Shown: positions 26,576 to 34,889 of the stretch, in pieces
Numbering within the stretch: position 1 is the first letter of the stretch
Layout of the letters: each line of letters begins with the position of its first letter
Source of the DNA: Thermomonospora echinospora
GTDB lineage: Bacteria > Actinomycetota > Actinomycetes > Streptosporangiales > Streptosporangiaceae
Reading direction: 5' to 3'
Length of the DNA stretch: 64,000 nt
Assembly: GCF_900108175.1 (NCBI RefSeq)
Contig: NZ_FNVO01000006.1
Coordinates: 124,001-188,000 of the forward strand
Program-made: the position numbers and the translations under genes
The notes under the pieces: generated by a model
Told to the model about the DNA's origin: nothing
The model's input: the letters and a program-made list of their open reading frames with translations, nothing else
Databases searched by the model: none

Positions 26576-28278
26576 CGGCCATGCGGTGGCGGGCCAGGGT
26601 GGACACGGTCGACGGCCGCACGCTCGGCGCGGGCTTGCTCGTGACCGGCAGCCGGATCCTCACGTGTGCGCACGTCGTCAAGGGGCTCACCGAGGTCTGC
26701 GTGACCTTCCCGGGGGTGGCCGAGAAACTGCCGGCCACGGTGACGACGACCGGTCCGTGGCGGAGTGTGGGCGATCCGGGTGACGTCGCCGTCCTCACGC
26801 TCGACGACCCGGTTCCGCTGGAGCCCTGCGAGTTCGCCTCGTGCGACGTACTGACGCCGTGGGCCGGCGGCGCGGCGCACGAGCTGCGGGCGCTGGGCTT
26901 CCCGCACGGCCACGAGCGGGACGGCATCCACGTCACGGTCCGCACCGACGCCTACCGGATGCTCCGCGAGGAGTGGCTGGAGATCAACGTGGCCCAGGCC
27001 CATCTCCAGCTCCTCGATGAGGGGTGCAGCGGCGCCGCCGTCTACTTCCCGGACACCGGGAAGGTGGTGGGCATGATCACTGACGCCGTGCTGGACGACG
27101 AGCGCGGAGGCGTGATCGGGCGCATGCTTCCGCTGAGCAGCATCCGTCGGCACTGGGAGGGCCTCGACGACCTGCTGCCGCTGGACTGGCTTCCCCCTGA
27201 GCCCCGCCGGGAGCTGCGGGCCCTCGTCACCGGCGCGACCTCGGACAGGGACCTGGGCTCGGTCTTCAGGGAGGCGTTCCCAACCTTCCTGCGCCCCCCG
27301 GAGACCTTCGGGTCGGTCTGGGAGGCCGTCCGTTTCGTGGGCGAGACGGTGCCAGGACAAGACCGGTTGCGGCGGTTCCTGGTGACGTTGACGCCCCGGC
27401 TGGACCAGGAGGCGCGGCCCCGACTCGCCGACTGGCTGCGGCGGCGGCTGCCATCCGCCGAGCAGTCCGCCGGCGGCCGAGCCCCGGCCTCGTCGATCAT
27501 CGTCAGGCTGGATCCGCTGACCCGCGGCGCGGCCCTGGAGCTGACGGTCTCCACGATCGTCGAGGGCGTGGGGGCCGTCCGGAGCGGGCCGCTGCGAATC
27601 CGCCGGGATCAGGTACGGACCAAGGTGGAGCATGCGCTCGCCGCGCAGGTCCGCACCGTCCACGACCTCGACTGGATGATCGAGTTCGTGGTGCCCGAAC
27701 GCCTGATGAACGAGCCGTTCGAGGACTGGGGCATCCCCGAGCCGGAGGCCGAGCGCCGACGGCCGCGTCCGCTGCGGTCGGTTCCGCTGGTCGTACGGCA
27801 CGTGGACCGGCTCAAGCCGCTGACTGTCTCCCGGCTGACCCGCGGCCGCTGGCGGACGCTGCGCGCCCGGGGCGCCCTGCGACCCCAGCAGATCAGCTGT
27901 CGGCTGGACTACGACTACGAGGCGTTCTACGACTGGCTCGACGCCGGCGAGGAGCTGTGCGCGCTGATCTACGCGGCGCCTCCCCGGGACGACTGGCTGT
28001 CGGCGGCGCTGGACACCGGTATCCCGATCATGCTGTGGCGCCGCCGGCCCTGCGCCGACTCCCGGCACGCGGGCTGCGCCCCCGAAGGGTTCCTGGACGA
28101 GCTGGCCGCAGCCGTGTCCCATCTGGACCCGGACGCACTCCCGGTGGAGGTGATGAGGCTGCGCAAGCGGGCGCGGGCGCCCGGCGGGGGCGACCACCAC
28201 TGCGGCCACCGGCTGACGCTGTTCTGGGACGATCCGGCGCGGCGCCCCGATCCACCACTGGCGATGGGAAGGCTCTGA
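26572..28278 (+). CDS. Trypsin-like serine protease with VMAP-like C-terminal domain
   Basis: A 568-residue protein with no signal peptide, so cytoplasmic. Residues 5-195 are a trypsin-like domain with the catalytic triad in place: His34 (TCAHVV), Asp71 (GDVAVLTLDDP) and Ser153 (GCSGAAVYF). Residues about 200-300 are a helical linker (EAFPTFLRPPETFGSVWEAVRFVGE, LVTLTPRLDQEARPRLADWL), similar to effector-associated adaptor domains. The rest is a mixed alpha/beta region (ASSIIVRLDPLTRGAALELTVSTIVEG, LDWMIEFVVPERLMNEPFEDW, WLDAGEELCALIYAAPPRDD) that fits the vWA-MoxR-associated protein C-terminus. It is flanked by trypco1 and MoxR genes. In ternary conflict systems the protease is the likely effector. 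Confidence 0.82.
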   Translation: MTAMRWRARVDTVDGRTLGAGLLVTGSRILTCAHVVKGLTEVCVTFPGVAEKLPATVTTTGPWRSVGDPGDVAVLTLDDPVPLEPCEFASCDVLTPWAGGAAHELRALGFPHGHERDGIHVTVRTDAYRMLREEWLEINVAQAHLQLLDEGCSGAAVYFPDTGKVVGMITDAVLDDERGGVIGRMLPLSSIRRHWEGLDDLLPLDWLPPEPRRELRALVTGATSDRDLGSVFREAFPTFLRPPETFGSVWEAVRFVGETVPGQDRLRRFLVTLTPRLDQEARPRLADWLRRRLPSAEQSAGGRAPASSIIVRLDPLTRGAALELTVSTIVEGVGAVRSGPLRIRRDQVRTKVEHALAAQVRTVHDLDWMIEFVVPERLMNEPFEDWGIPEPEAERRRPRPLRSVPLVVRHVDRLKPLTVSRLTRGRWRTLRARGALRPQQISCRLDYDYEAFYDWLDAGEELCALIYAAPPRDDWLSAALDTGIPIMLWRRRPCADSRHAGCAPEGFLDELAAAVSHLDPDALPVEVMRLRKRARAPGGGDHHCGHRLTLFWDDPARRPDPPLAMGRL

Positions 28279-28279
28279 G

Positions 28280-29293
28280 ATGTCGGACTGGCACGTCTAC
28301 ACCGGCAGCCGGAGGCCGCACGACGGCATCACCCGCCTTCCCGATCCGCCACCGTGGCGGACGTTCGACGGAGCGCCCGTGCTGCCCACGCCGACCGGGG
28401 ACTCGGGCAACGGGCACGACGCGCGCAGCTACCATCCCAGCGAAGCGGCGGTCCGGCATGTCAACGCCGCCCTCTACCTGCGCCGACCGCTGCTGGTGAC
28501 CGGCCCGCCGGGCACCGGCAAGTCGACTCTCGCCTATGCGGTGGCGCACGAACTCAAGCTCGGCCCGGTGCTGCACTGGCCGATGACCAGCCGGGTGACC
28601 CTGCGCGACGGCCTCTACCAGTACGACCCGCTGACCCGGCTGTACGCGGCCGGGCGGACGAAGGACCCGGGCGGATCCGACGACATCGGCGACTACATCC
28701 GGCTCGGCCCGCTCGGCACCGCGCTGCTGCCGTACCAGCGGCCGCGGGTGCTGCTCGTCGACGAGATCGACAAGAGCGACATCGACCTGCCCAACGATCT
28801 GCTGACCATCTTCGAGAAGGGCTCGTACGAGATCGTCGAGCTGGCCCGGCGGGCGGACCGCACCGCTCGGGTGATGACCGCCGACCGCACCACCGACCGG
28901 GTGGAGATCCGCGACGGGATGGTCACCTGCCACGCCTTCCCGCTGGTGATCATGACGAGCAATGGCGAACGGGAGTTCCCGCCGGCCTTCCTGCGCCGCT
29001 GCGTGAGCGTCGAGCTGAAACAGCCGGCCGGCGCCGAAGAGCTCGGCGCGATCGTCGCCGAGCATCTCGGCGGCGTGATCGGCGACGACGGCGGGCTGCC
29101 GGCACAGGCCCGGCGGCTCATCGAGCACTTCCTGGAGCGCCGCGACCGCGGTATGCTCGCCAACGACCAGTTGCTCAACGCCGTCTACCTGTGCCACCAC
29201 GCCGTGCTGGACGAACGGCCGCAGGACCTCCTCGAACTGGCCGACCAGGTGATGCCCCACCTGAGCACGGAGACCACCCGCGATGACGGTTGA
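28280..29293 (+). CDS. MoxR-family AAA+ ATPase
   Basis: A 337-residue cytoplasmic ATPase. Walker A GPPGTGKST begins at residue 75 and Walker B VLLVDEIDKSDIDLPNDLLTIFEKG is near 157. The sensor-1 region is LVIMTSNGEREFPPAFLRRCVSVEL, with the arginine fingers in FLRRC. The 70-residue N-terminal segment (YTGSRRPHDGITRLPDPPPWRTF) is the extension seen in VMAP-linked MoxR proteins. It starts 1 bp after the protease stop and ends 11 bp inside the next gene. MoxR ATPases usually remodel a von Willebrand A-type partner; here the partner is presumably the giant protein encoded next. Confidence 0.92.
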   Translation: MSDWHVYTGSRRPHDGITRLPDPPPWRTFDGAPVLPTPTGDSGNGHDARSYHPSEAAVRHVNAALYLRRPLLVTGPPGTGKSTLAYAVAHELKLGPVLHWPMTSRVTLRDGLYQYDPLTRLYAAGRTKDPGGSDDIGDYIRLGPLGTALLPYQRPRVLLVDEIDKSDIDLPNDLLTIFEKGSYEIVELARRADRTARVMTADRTTDRVEIRDGMVTCHAFPLVIMTSNGEREFPPAFLRRCVSVELKQPAGAEELGAIVAEHLGGVIGDDGGLPAQARRLIEHFLERRDRGMLANDQLLNAVYLCHHAVLDERPQDLLELADQVMPHLSTETTRDDG

Positions 29294-32200
29294 GCGCCTG
29301 CGCGACGTCCTCAACGCGATCGGGCCGCCCGTCACCGCGCGGGAGATCGCCGAAATGCTCTGGCTGGCCGCCCGGCTGCCGCCCGCCGGACCGCCGACCG
29401 GACCGCCGGCCGAGCCGTCCGCGGAACCGCCCGCCGAGCCGGCGGGCCACGGTCACCGGCCCGGCGGCCCGGCAGGACGTGCCGATCCCGATCCGGACGA
29501 ACCCACCCCGGTCCCCGTGTCCGCCCCTGACCGGCTCGCCCTGCACACCCCGCCGGCCTCCGTGGAGGAGGGCACGGACGCCGGCGGCGTGCTCGTGCCG
29601 ACGGCGCCGATGCTGCGCAATCCCCTGGCGATCCAGCGGGCTCTGCGGCCGCTCAAGCTCCGGGTCCCCTCCCACCGCCACCGGATCCTCGACGAGGAGG
29701 CCACCGCGGCCCGTGCCGCCGACCGGCCGCAGGCGCGCCCGTGGATTCCGGTCATGGCACCCTCGCCCGAGCGCTGGCTGAGCCTCGCGCTGGTCGTGGA
29801 CACCGGCCCGGCAATGCGGGTCTGGCGGCCCCTCGTGCGGGAGCTGCACGAGGCGCTGGTGCGGGTCGGCGCGTTCCGGGACGTGCGGCTGCGGCTGTTC
29901 GCCGACCTCGGCGACACCGTCGGGGTACGGTCCTCCCCCCGGTCCCCGGCCGCCGCTCCGGCGTCGCTGGTCGACCCGGCGGGACGCCGGGTGGTGCTCG
30001 TGCTCAGCGACTGTTCCGGGCCGCACTGGTGGGACGGACGCGCCGGAGGGGCGCTGCACCTGTGGGCGACCCGCGGGCCGACGGCGATCCTGCAGCCTCT
30101 CCCCGAACGGCTGTGGCGCCGCACCGCCGCACCCGTCGTGCCCGGCCTAGCCACCGCGGTCCGACCGGGCGCGCCCAACACGACGTTGCGCTTCAGCCCA
30201 TACGAGAGCAGGGAGCGCGTCCCGCCCGGGGCCGTCCGGGTGCCGGTGCTGGAGCTGTCGCCGGAGTGGCTGGCCGACTGGGCCCGCCTGGTGACCGCGA
30301 CGGGCGGGGAGGGCAGGGCCACCGCGATCACCTATGTGGGCGGCCGCGTCCTCCCCCGGGCCGAGCCGGTCTCCGCCGAGCACGACCTGCCCGTCCGGGA
30401 GCAGGTGCTGCGTTTCCAGGAGGCGGCGTCTCCGGCCGCGGCCGAACTCGCCGCGCACCTCGCGGTGTCCGTGCCCGTACTGCCGGTGATGCGGCTCGTC
30501 CAGCAGCGCATCCTGCCCGGTTCGGGGCCGAGCGATCTGGCCGAGGTACTGCTGAGCGGCCTGCTGCGCCCCGTCGACGGTGAGCAGGGCGCCTACGACT
30601 TCGTGGACGGCGCGCGCACCGCGCTGCTGGAGACGCTGCCGCGCCCGGAGTCCCTGGCCACGGCCGAGGTACTCGCCGAGATCTCCGCGGAGGTCCAGGC
30701 CAGGGCGGGTTCGGCGGCCGAGACCTTCCGGGCGCTCATGCGGGTCGCCCAGGGCACCGGGGACCGCTCCCTGTCCTCGGCGGACCAGCCCTTCGCCCTG
30801 GTCGATGAGGAGGCGCTGCGCTTCCTCAACCACACCGCCATCCCTGTCATCGACGACCCGCCACGGTCGCCACAGGACGTCGCCGGTACCGCGGCGAAGG
30901 CGTCTCGGAGGGCTGAAGCGGACGATGCCGGCGCCGAGGACATCGCGGAACGGCCCGTCGCCCGGCCGCCCGATCCCGACCGGACGGCCGCAGATTCCCG
31001 GATCGGGGTGGGACACCTGCTGGCCAGCGGCGGCCGTGACCGCACGGTGCGCCTGTGGGACCCGACCACTGGCGACCCCGTCGGCGAACCGCTCACCGGC
31101 CACACCAGCTGGGTGTTCTCCGTGACCGCGTTCCGCGCTCCGGACGCGCGGACACTGCTGGCCAGCGGGGGGTACGACGGCACCATCCGCCTGTGGGACC
31201 CGACCACCGGCGACCCCGTCGGCGAACCGCTCACCGGCCACACCGGCACCGTCGCGGTGGTGACCTCGTTCCGCGCCGACCATGGCCGGGTACTGCTGGC
31301 CAGCGGCGGCCACGACCGCACGGTCCGGCTGTGGGACCCGGCCACCGGCGACCCCGTCGGCGAACCGCTCACCGGCCACACCGGATGGGTGCGCGCAGTG
31401 GCGGCCTTCCCCCACGACGGCCGGACCCTGCTGGCCAGCAGCGGCTACGACGGCACCATCCGCCTCTGGGACCCGACCACCGGCGACCAGATCGGTGGAC
31501 CCCTCACCGGCCATGCAGGGGCCGTTACGGCGCTGGCGGCCTTCACCGACGCCGACCGGACTCTGCTGGCCAGCGCCGACGAGAACGGCACCATCCACTT
31601 CTGGGACCCGGCCACCGGTTTCCCCGTGCACACGACGTTGATCGGCCACATCGGCGCCGTGACCATGCTGACGGCGTTCATGGACTCCGGCCGGACCCTG
31701 CTGGCCAGCAGCGGCGGCGACGGTGTCATCCGCCTCTGGGACCCGGCCACCGGCGTTCAGGTCGGTGGACCCCTCACCGGCCATGCAGGGGCCGTTACGG
31801 CGCTGGCGGCCTTCACCAACGCCGACCGGGCCCTGCTGGCCAGCAGCGGTGACGACGGCACCATCCGCCTCTGGGACCCGGCCACCGGCGTTCAGGTCGG
31901 CGAGCCCATCACTGGCCACGCCAGTGAGGTGATGACGCTCGTGGCCTTCAGCCGTCCGGCGGGCGTCCTGCCTGGTGGCTCCCCGCATCGCTCCGACACG
32001 TACCGGGTGTCGAGTTTGTTGCTTGCACAGGCCCGGACCGTGCGGTTCCGGGGGCGCAAGGAGGAACTCGCCCTGCTGGAACGCTGGTGCGAGGAAGACG
32101 GGTCGACACGAATCGCCCTGGTCACCGGACCCGGCGGTCAGGGAAAGACCCGGCTCGCACTGGAACTGGCCGCGCTTTTGGAAACTCGCGGCTGGCTCGT

Positions 32201-34790
32201 CGAGTACCACGCCCCCGACGGCCGGACCCCGCTCCGCGGTCCCGGCCGCAAGCCCTGGCTGGTGATCCTCGACTACGCGGAGAGCCGTCCCGAACAGGCC
32301 ATGGGCCTGGCGAACCGGATCGCCCGGCTGGATCCGGCCAGAGCCCGGCTCCTGCTGTTGGCCCGCACGCCCGGCCATTGGTGGGGTCGCCTCCAGGCAC
32401 GTCATGGCCCGACTTCTTTGCATCTGCACCTGCCCGATCTGGAGAACGGCCTCGCCGGCCGGGAGAGGGCGTTCAGGGAGGCCCTCACCGATATGGCCGA
32501 CGCGCTCGGCCTCGCCCCTCCTTCGCCGGTAAGGGCGGTGCCCGATCTCAGCGATCCCGCATACGGCAATGCGCTCGCCCTGCACACGGCCGCGCTGGAG
32601 ACACTGCTGCCGGACGGTGACGTCAGGTCCGGCCTGCTGCAGGCGGAACGGGCGCACGCACGCGCCGGTGCCATGGCCGCCGGCCTCCTGGTGTCGGCGA
32701 GGGTGACGGACCGGCTCCTCGCACTCACCGCGCTGTGCACACCGGTGGATGAGAACGATGCGGTCTCGCTGCTGTCCGGCATGCCGGAACTTTCCGATCA
32801 GCCCATCGACACGGTGCGGACGGCGCACTGGCTGGCCGACCTCCATCCACCTTCGCCAGGGACGTTCTGGGGGTCGCCGACGCCCCCGCAACTGGTCCAC
32901 GCGCTCATCGCCGCCGTCGTCCAGGACGATCCGGAGTTCATCCGGCGCCTCGACCGGCTCTCCCCGCCCGGCTATCACGGTGGCAGGCGCGCCATCGTGG
33001 TCCAGGCGGCACGGCACTACCCGCAGGTCGCCGAGGTGCTCGGCACGGACGGTCGCCGGCAGACGGCCGACGCGTGGCGGCGGCTGATGGAGGTGCCCGG
33101 CCTGACCTCGGTGAAGGAGTCCCTGCAGGAACATCTGACGAGCCTGTGGCAGGTACGGAACAGGAGCCCGGGTTCGCCCGGCCTGCGGCATTTCGCCTTC
33201 GTCGGCAACCCTGGAACGGGCAAGAGCATGACGGCACGCCTGCTCGGGGAGATCCTGCGGGAGTCGGGCCTGCTGCGCCGCGGCCATGTCGTGGAGGTCG
33301 CGGTAAGCGACCTGATCGAACCATTCGTGGGGCAGACCGTCGGCAGAACGAACGAGGTCGTCGATCGGGCGCTGGACGGCGTACTGTTCGTCGACGACGC
33401 CCACCGGTTGGCCGACATGCCCCCCTGGGGCGACGAAGCGTTGCGCACTCTGCTCACCCGGATGGAGAACGACCGCGGGCGCCTGGTGCTGATCTTCGCG
33501 GGGTCGCAGCGCGGGATGGAGGACTTCCTGGTCTCCCATCCCGGGCTCCGCAGCAGAGTCGCTGTCCTGCCCTTCCCGGACTATACGAGCAAGGAACTGA
33601 CGGAGATAGCGTTCATCCGTTTGGCCGAACACGGCCTGCACGGCGATGCGGAGTTCCGTCCGGCCCTGGTGAGAGCCGTCGAAACGGTCTGCGGCGAGCG
33701 GGAACCGCATCTCATCAACGCCGGAGACATGCGGCGGCTGGCCGATGCGATCCTCATTCGGCGGTCCGCCCGCACCGAGGACGCCTCGGCACCACTTGAG
33801 GTCACGGACATCCCCGAGCAGTGGTTCGCCCCCGCTCCCCCGCCGCCTCGGCGGCCCGCCGCCGAACCACCGGTGAAGACCTGCCGCATCGCCGTGTGGG
33901 GGCCTCCCGGCAGTGGTAGGACGACCTTCCTGACCGCGCTCGGAGTCGCCGCCGTCCGCAGCGCCGACTGGCGGCTCATGGGGACCGATGCCGTGTCCAA
34001 CGACCTGCTGACGACGCACCTCCATGAATTGACGACCCGCCGGCTCTTTCCCAGCGCACAGACAGCGGTCCGGGAGCACCACTACCTGCTTCGGGGAGTC
34101 CTGGAACTTCCGGTCCGCCGGCGACTGTGGCGCTCCCGGGAGCGGATCCCGATGGACATTCGTCTTGAATCGCTCGAACCGCCGGGCCTGTCGTACTCCC
34201 CGAACGCCCTGACATCGCGTGCGGACGACCTGGTCGACCGCTTGGCGGAGTGCGACGGAATCGTCTACCTCTTCGACCCCACCAGGGACGACCACGACGA
34301 TTTCTCCCACTTCAACGCCGTGGTGACCGGGCTCATGCTGCACGTCGCAGCGGGCGGCTCCGCCGGCCACCGCCTACCGCACTCGCTGGCCGTCTGCACG
34401 ACCAAGTTCGATGACCCGAGGGTCTTCCGCACCGCCGGCACGCGGGGGCATCTGGCCTTCGCCCTTGACCGGCACCCCTTCCCCTACGTTCCCGACGATC
34501 GGTCCGAGGACCTCTTCCTCGACCTGTGCCAGGTGTCGTCCGTACCGAGCGCCGGCCCGCTGGTCCAGACCATCCGCAGATGGTTCCACTCCGACAGGGT
34601 CCGCTATTTCACCACCTCGTCCATCGGCTTCCACCTCGACTCCTCGGCGCGCTTCGACGAGGCCGACTACCAGAACACGGTGGCCACCGAGAGCAGCGGG
34701 CTCGCAATCCGCGGTGACATCAATCCCCTGAACGTGCTGGAGCCGTTCATCTGGCTCGCGACACGAGCAGCCGCCTCGCCGAGGCCGTGA
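29283..34790 (+). CDS. 1835-residue SAV_2336-like / WD40 / triple P-loop NTPase protein
   Basis: A giant cytoplasmic protein. Residues 1-80 are a small helical domain plus Pro-rich linker. About 120-500 match SAV_2336-type N-termini (WIPVMAPSPERWLSLALVVDTGPAMRVWRPLVRELHEAL, a vWA-like fold). About 574-890 are seven WD40 blades, each with a (G/R)T(V/I)RLWDP(T/A)TG core and GH turn. A first NTPase follows (P-loop GPGGQGKTRLA from residue 949, LVILDYAESRPEQ), a STAND-like domain. A second is CbbX/SpoVK-type AAA+ (GNPGTGKSMTARLLGEIL near 1307, VLFVDDAHRLAD near 1367). A third is G-protein-like (WGPPGSGRTTFL near 1539, YLFDPTRDD, CTTKFDD). It overlaps the MoxR gene by 11 bp, so is the fourth gene of the operon. 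The role is inferred as sensor/executor of a conflict system. Confidence 0.85.
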   Translation: MTVERLRDVLNAIGPPVTAREIAEMLWLAARLPPAGPPTGPPAEPSAEPPAEPAGHGHRPGGPAGRADPDPDEPTPVPVSAPDRLALHTPPASVEEGTDAGGVLVPTAPMLRNPLAIQRALRPLKLRVPSHRHRILDEEATAARAADRPQARPWIPVMAPSPERWLSLALVVDTGPAMRVWRPLVRELHEALVRVGAFRDVRLRLFADLGDTVGVRSSPRSPAAAPASLVDPAGRRVVLVLSDCSGPHWWDGRAGGALHLWATRGPTAILQPLPERLWRRTAAPVVPGLATAVRPGAPNTTLRFSPYESRERVPPGAVRVPVLELSPEWLADWARLVTATGGEGRATAITYVGGRVLPRAEPVSAEHDLPVREQVLRFQEAASPAAAELAAHLAVSVPVLPVMRLVQQRILPGSGPSDLAEVLLSGLLRPVDGEQGAYDFVDGARTALLETLPRPESLATAEVLAEISAEVQARAGSAAETFRALMRVAQGTGDRSLSSADQPFALVDEEALRFLNHTAIPVIDDPPRSPQDVAGTAAKASRRAEADDAGAEDIAERPVARPPDPDRTAADSRIGVGHLLASGGRDRTVRLWDPTTGDPVGEPLTGHTSWVFSVTAFRAPDARTLLASGGYDGTIRLWDPTTGDPVGEPLTGHTGTVAVVTSFRADHGRVLLASGGHDRTVRLWDPATGDPVGEPLTGHTGWVRAVAAFPHDGRTLLASSGYDGTIRLWDPTTGDQIGGPLTGHAGAVTALAAFTDADRTLLASADENGTIHFWDPATGFPVHTTLIGHIGAVTMLTAFMDSGRTLLASSGGDGVIRLWDPATGVQVGGPLTGHAGAVTALAAFTNADRALLASSGDDGTIRLWDPATGVQVGEPITGHASEVMTLVAFSRPAGVLPGGSPHRSDTYRVSSLLLAQARTVRFRGRKEELALLERWCEEDGSTRIALVTGPGGQGKTRLALELAALLETRGWLVEYHAPDGRTPLRGPGRKPWLVILDYAESRPEQAMGLANRIARLDPARARLLLLARTPGHWWGRLQARHGPTSLHLHLPDLENGLAGRERAFREALTDMADALGLAPPSPVRAVPDLSDPAYGNALALHTAALETLLPDGDVRSGLLQAERAHARAGAMAAGLLVSARVTDRLLALTALCTPVDENDAVSLLSGMPELSDQPIDTVRTAHWLADLHPPSPGTFWGSPTPPQLVHALIAAVVQDDPEFIRRLDRLSPPGYHGGRRAIVVQAARHYPQVAEVLGTDGRRQTADAWRRLMEVPGLTSVKESLQEHLTSLWQVRNRSPGSPGLRHFAFVGNPGTGKSMTARLLGEILRESGLLRRGHVVEVAVSDLIEPFVGQTVGRTNEVVDRALDGVLFVDDAHRLADMPPWGDEALRTLLTRMENDRGRLVLIFAGSQRGMEDFLVSHPGLRSRVAVLPFPDYTSKELTEIAFIRLAEHGLHGDAEFRPALVRAVETVCGEREPHLINAGDMRRLADAILIRRSARTEDASAPLEVTDIPEQWFAPAPPPPRRPAAEPPVKTCRIAVWGPPGSGRTTFLTALGVAAVRSADWRLMGTDAVSNDLLTTHLHELTTRRLFPSAQTAVREHHYLLRGVLELPVRRRLWRSRERIPMDIRLESLEPPGLSYSPNALTSRADDLVDRLAECDGIVYLFDPTRDDHDDFSHFNAVVTGLMLHVAAGGSAGHRLPHSLAVCTTKFDDPRVFRTAGTRGHLAFALDRHPFPYVPDDRSEDLFLDLCQVSSVPSAGPLVQTIRRWFHSDRVRYFTTSSIGFHLDSSARFDEADYQNTVATESSGLAIRGDINPLNVLEPFIWLATRAAASPRP
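31492..31829 (+). repeat. Near-identical two-blade WD40 repeat units
   Basis: Bases 31492-31559 recur at 31762-31829 with a single mismatch in 68 (G at 31548, A at 31818). The offset of 270 bp equals two 45-codon blades. Other blades upstream (about 31050-31380) also share long stretches of almost identical DNA. All lie within the giant gene, in frame. Confidence 0.9.
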
Positions 34791-34798
34791 ACGAGAGC

Positions 34799-34817
34799 GA
34801 CCGGTGTCGCGCCGGTC
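34799..34817. terminator. Weak hairpin between the two convergent systems
   Basis: GACCGG at 34799-34804 pairs with CCGGTC at 34812-34817 (7-nt loop), starting 9 bp after the giant gene stop. The 99-bp gap to the convergent helicase gene has no other obvious element. It is a short stem, so low confidence. Confidence 0.3.
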
Positions 34818-34889
34818 TCGGGAACATGCCGCCCGCCGGCCTGTCCCGGCGGAGCACGGGCCGAACCGATTACAGCAGCCGGGGGCGGG

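Noticed and set aside
30147-34370. A 1407-codon open frame on the minus strand
   Set aside because: It is antisense to the giant gene, has no recognisable domain, and arises because high GC in third positions removes stops from the opposite strand.
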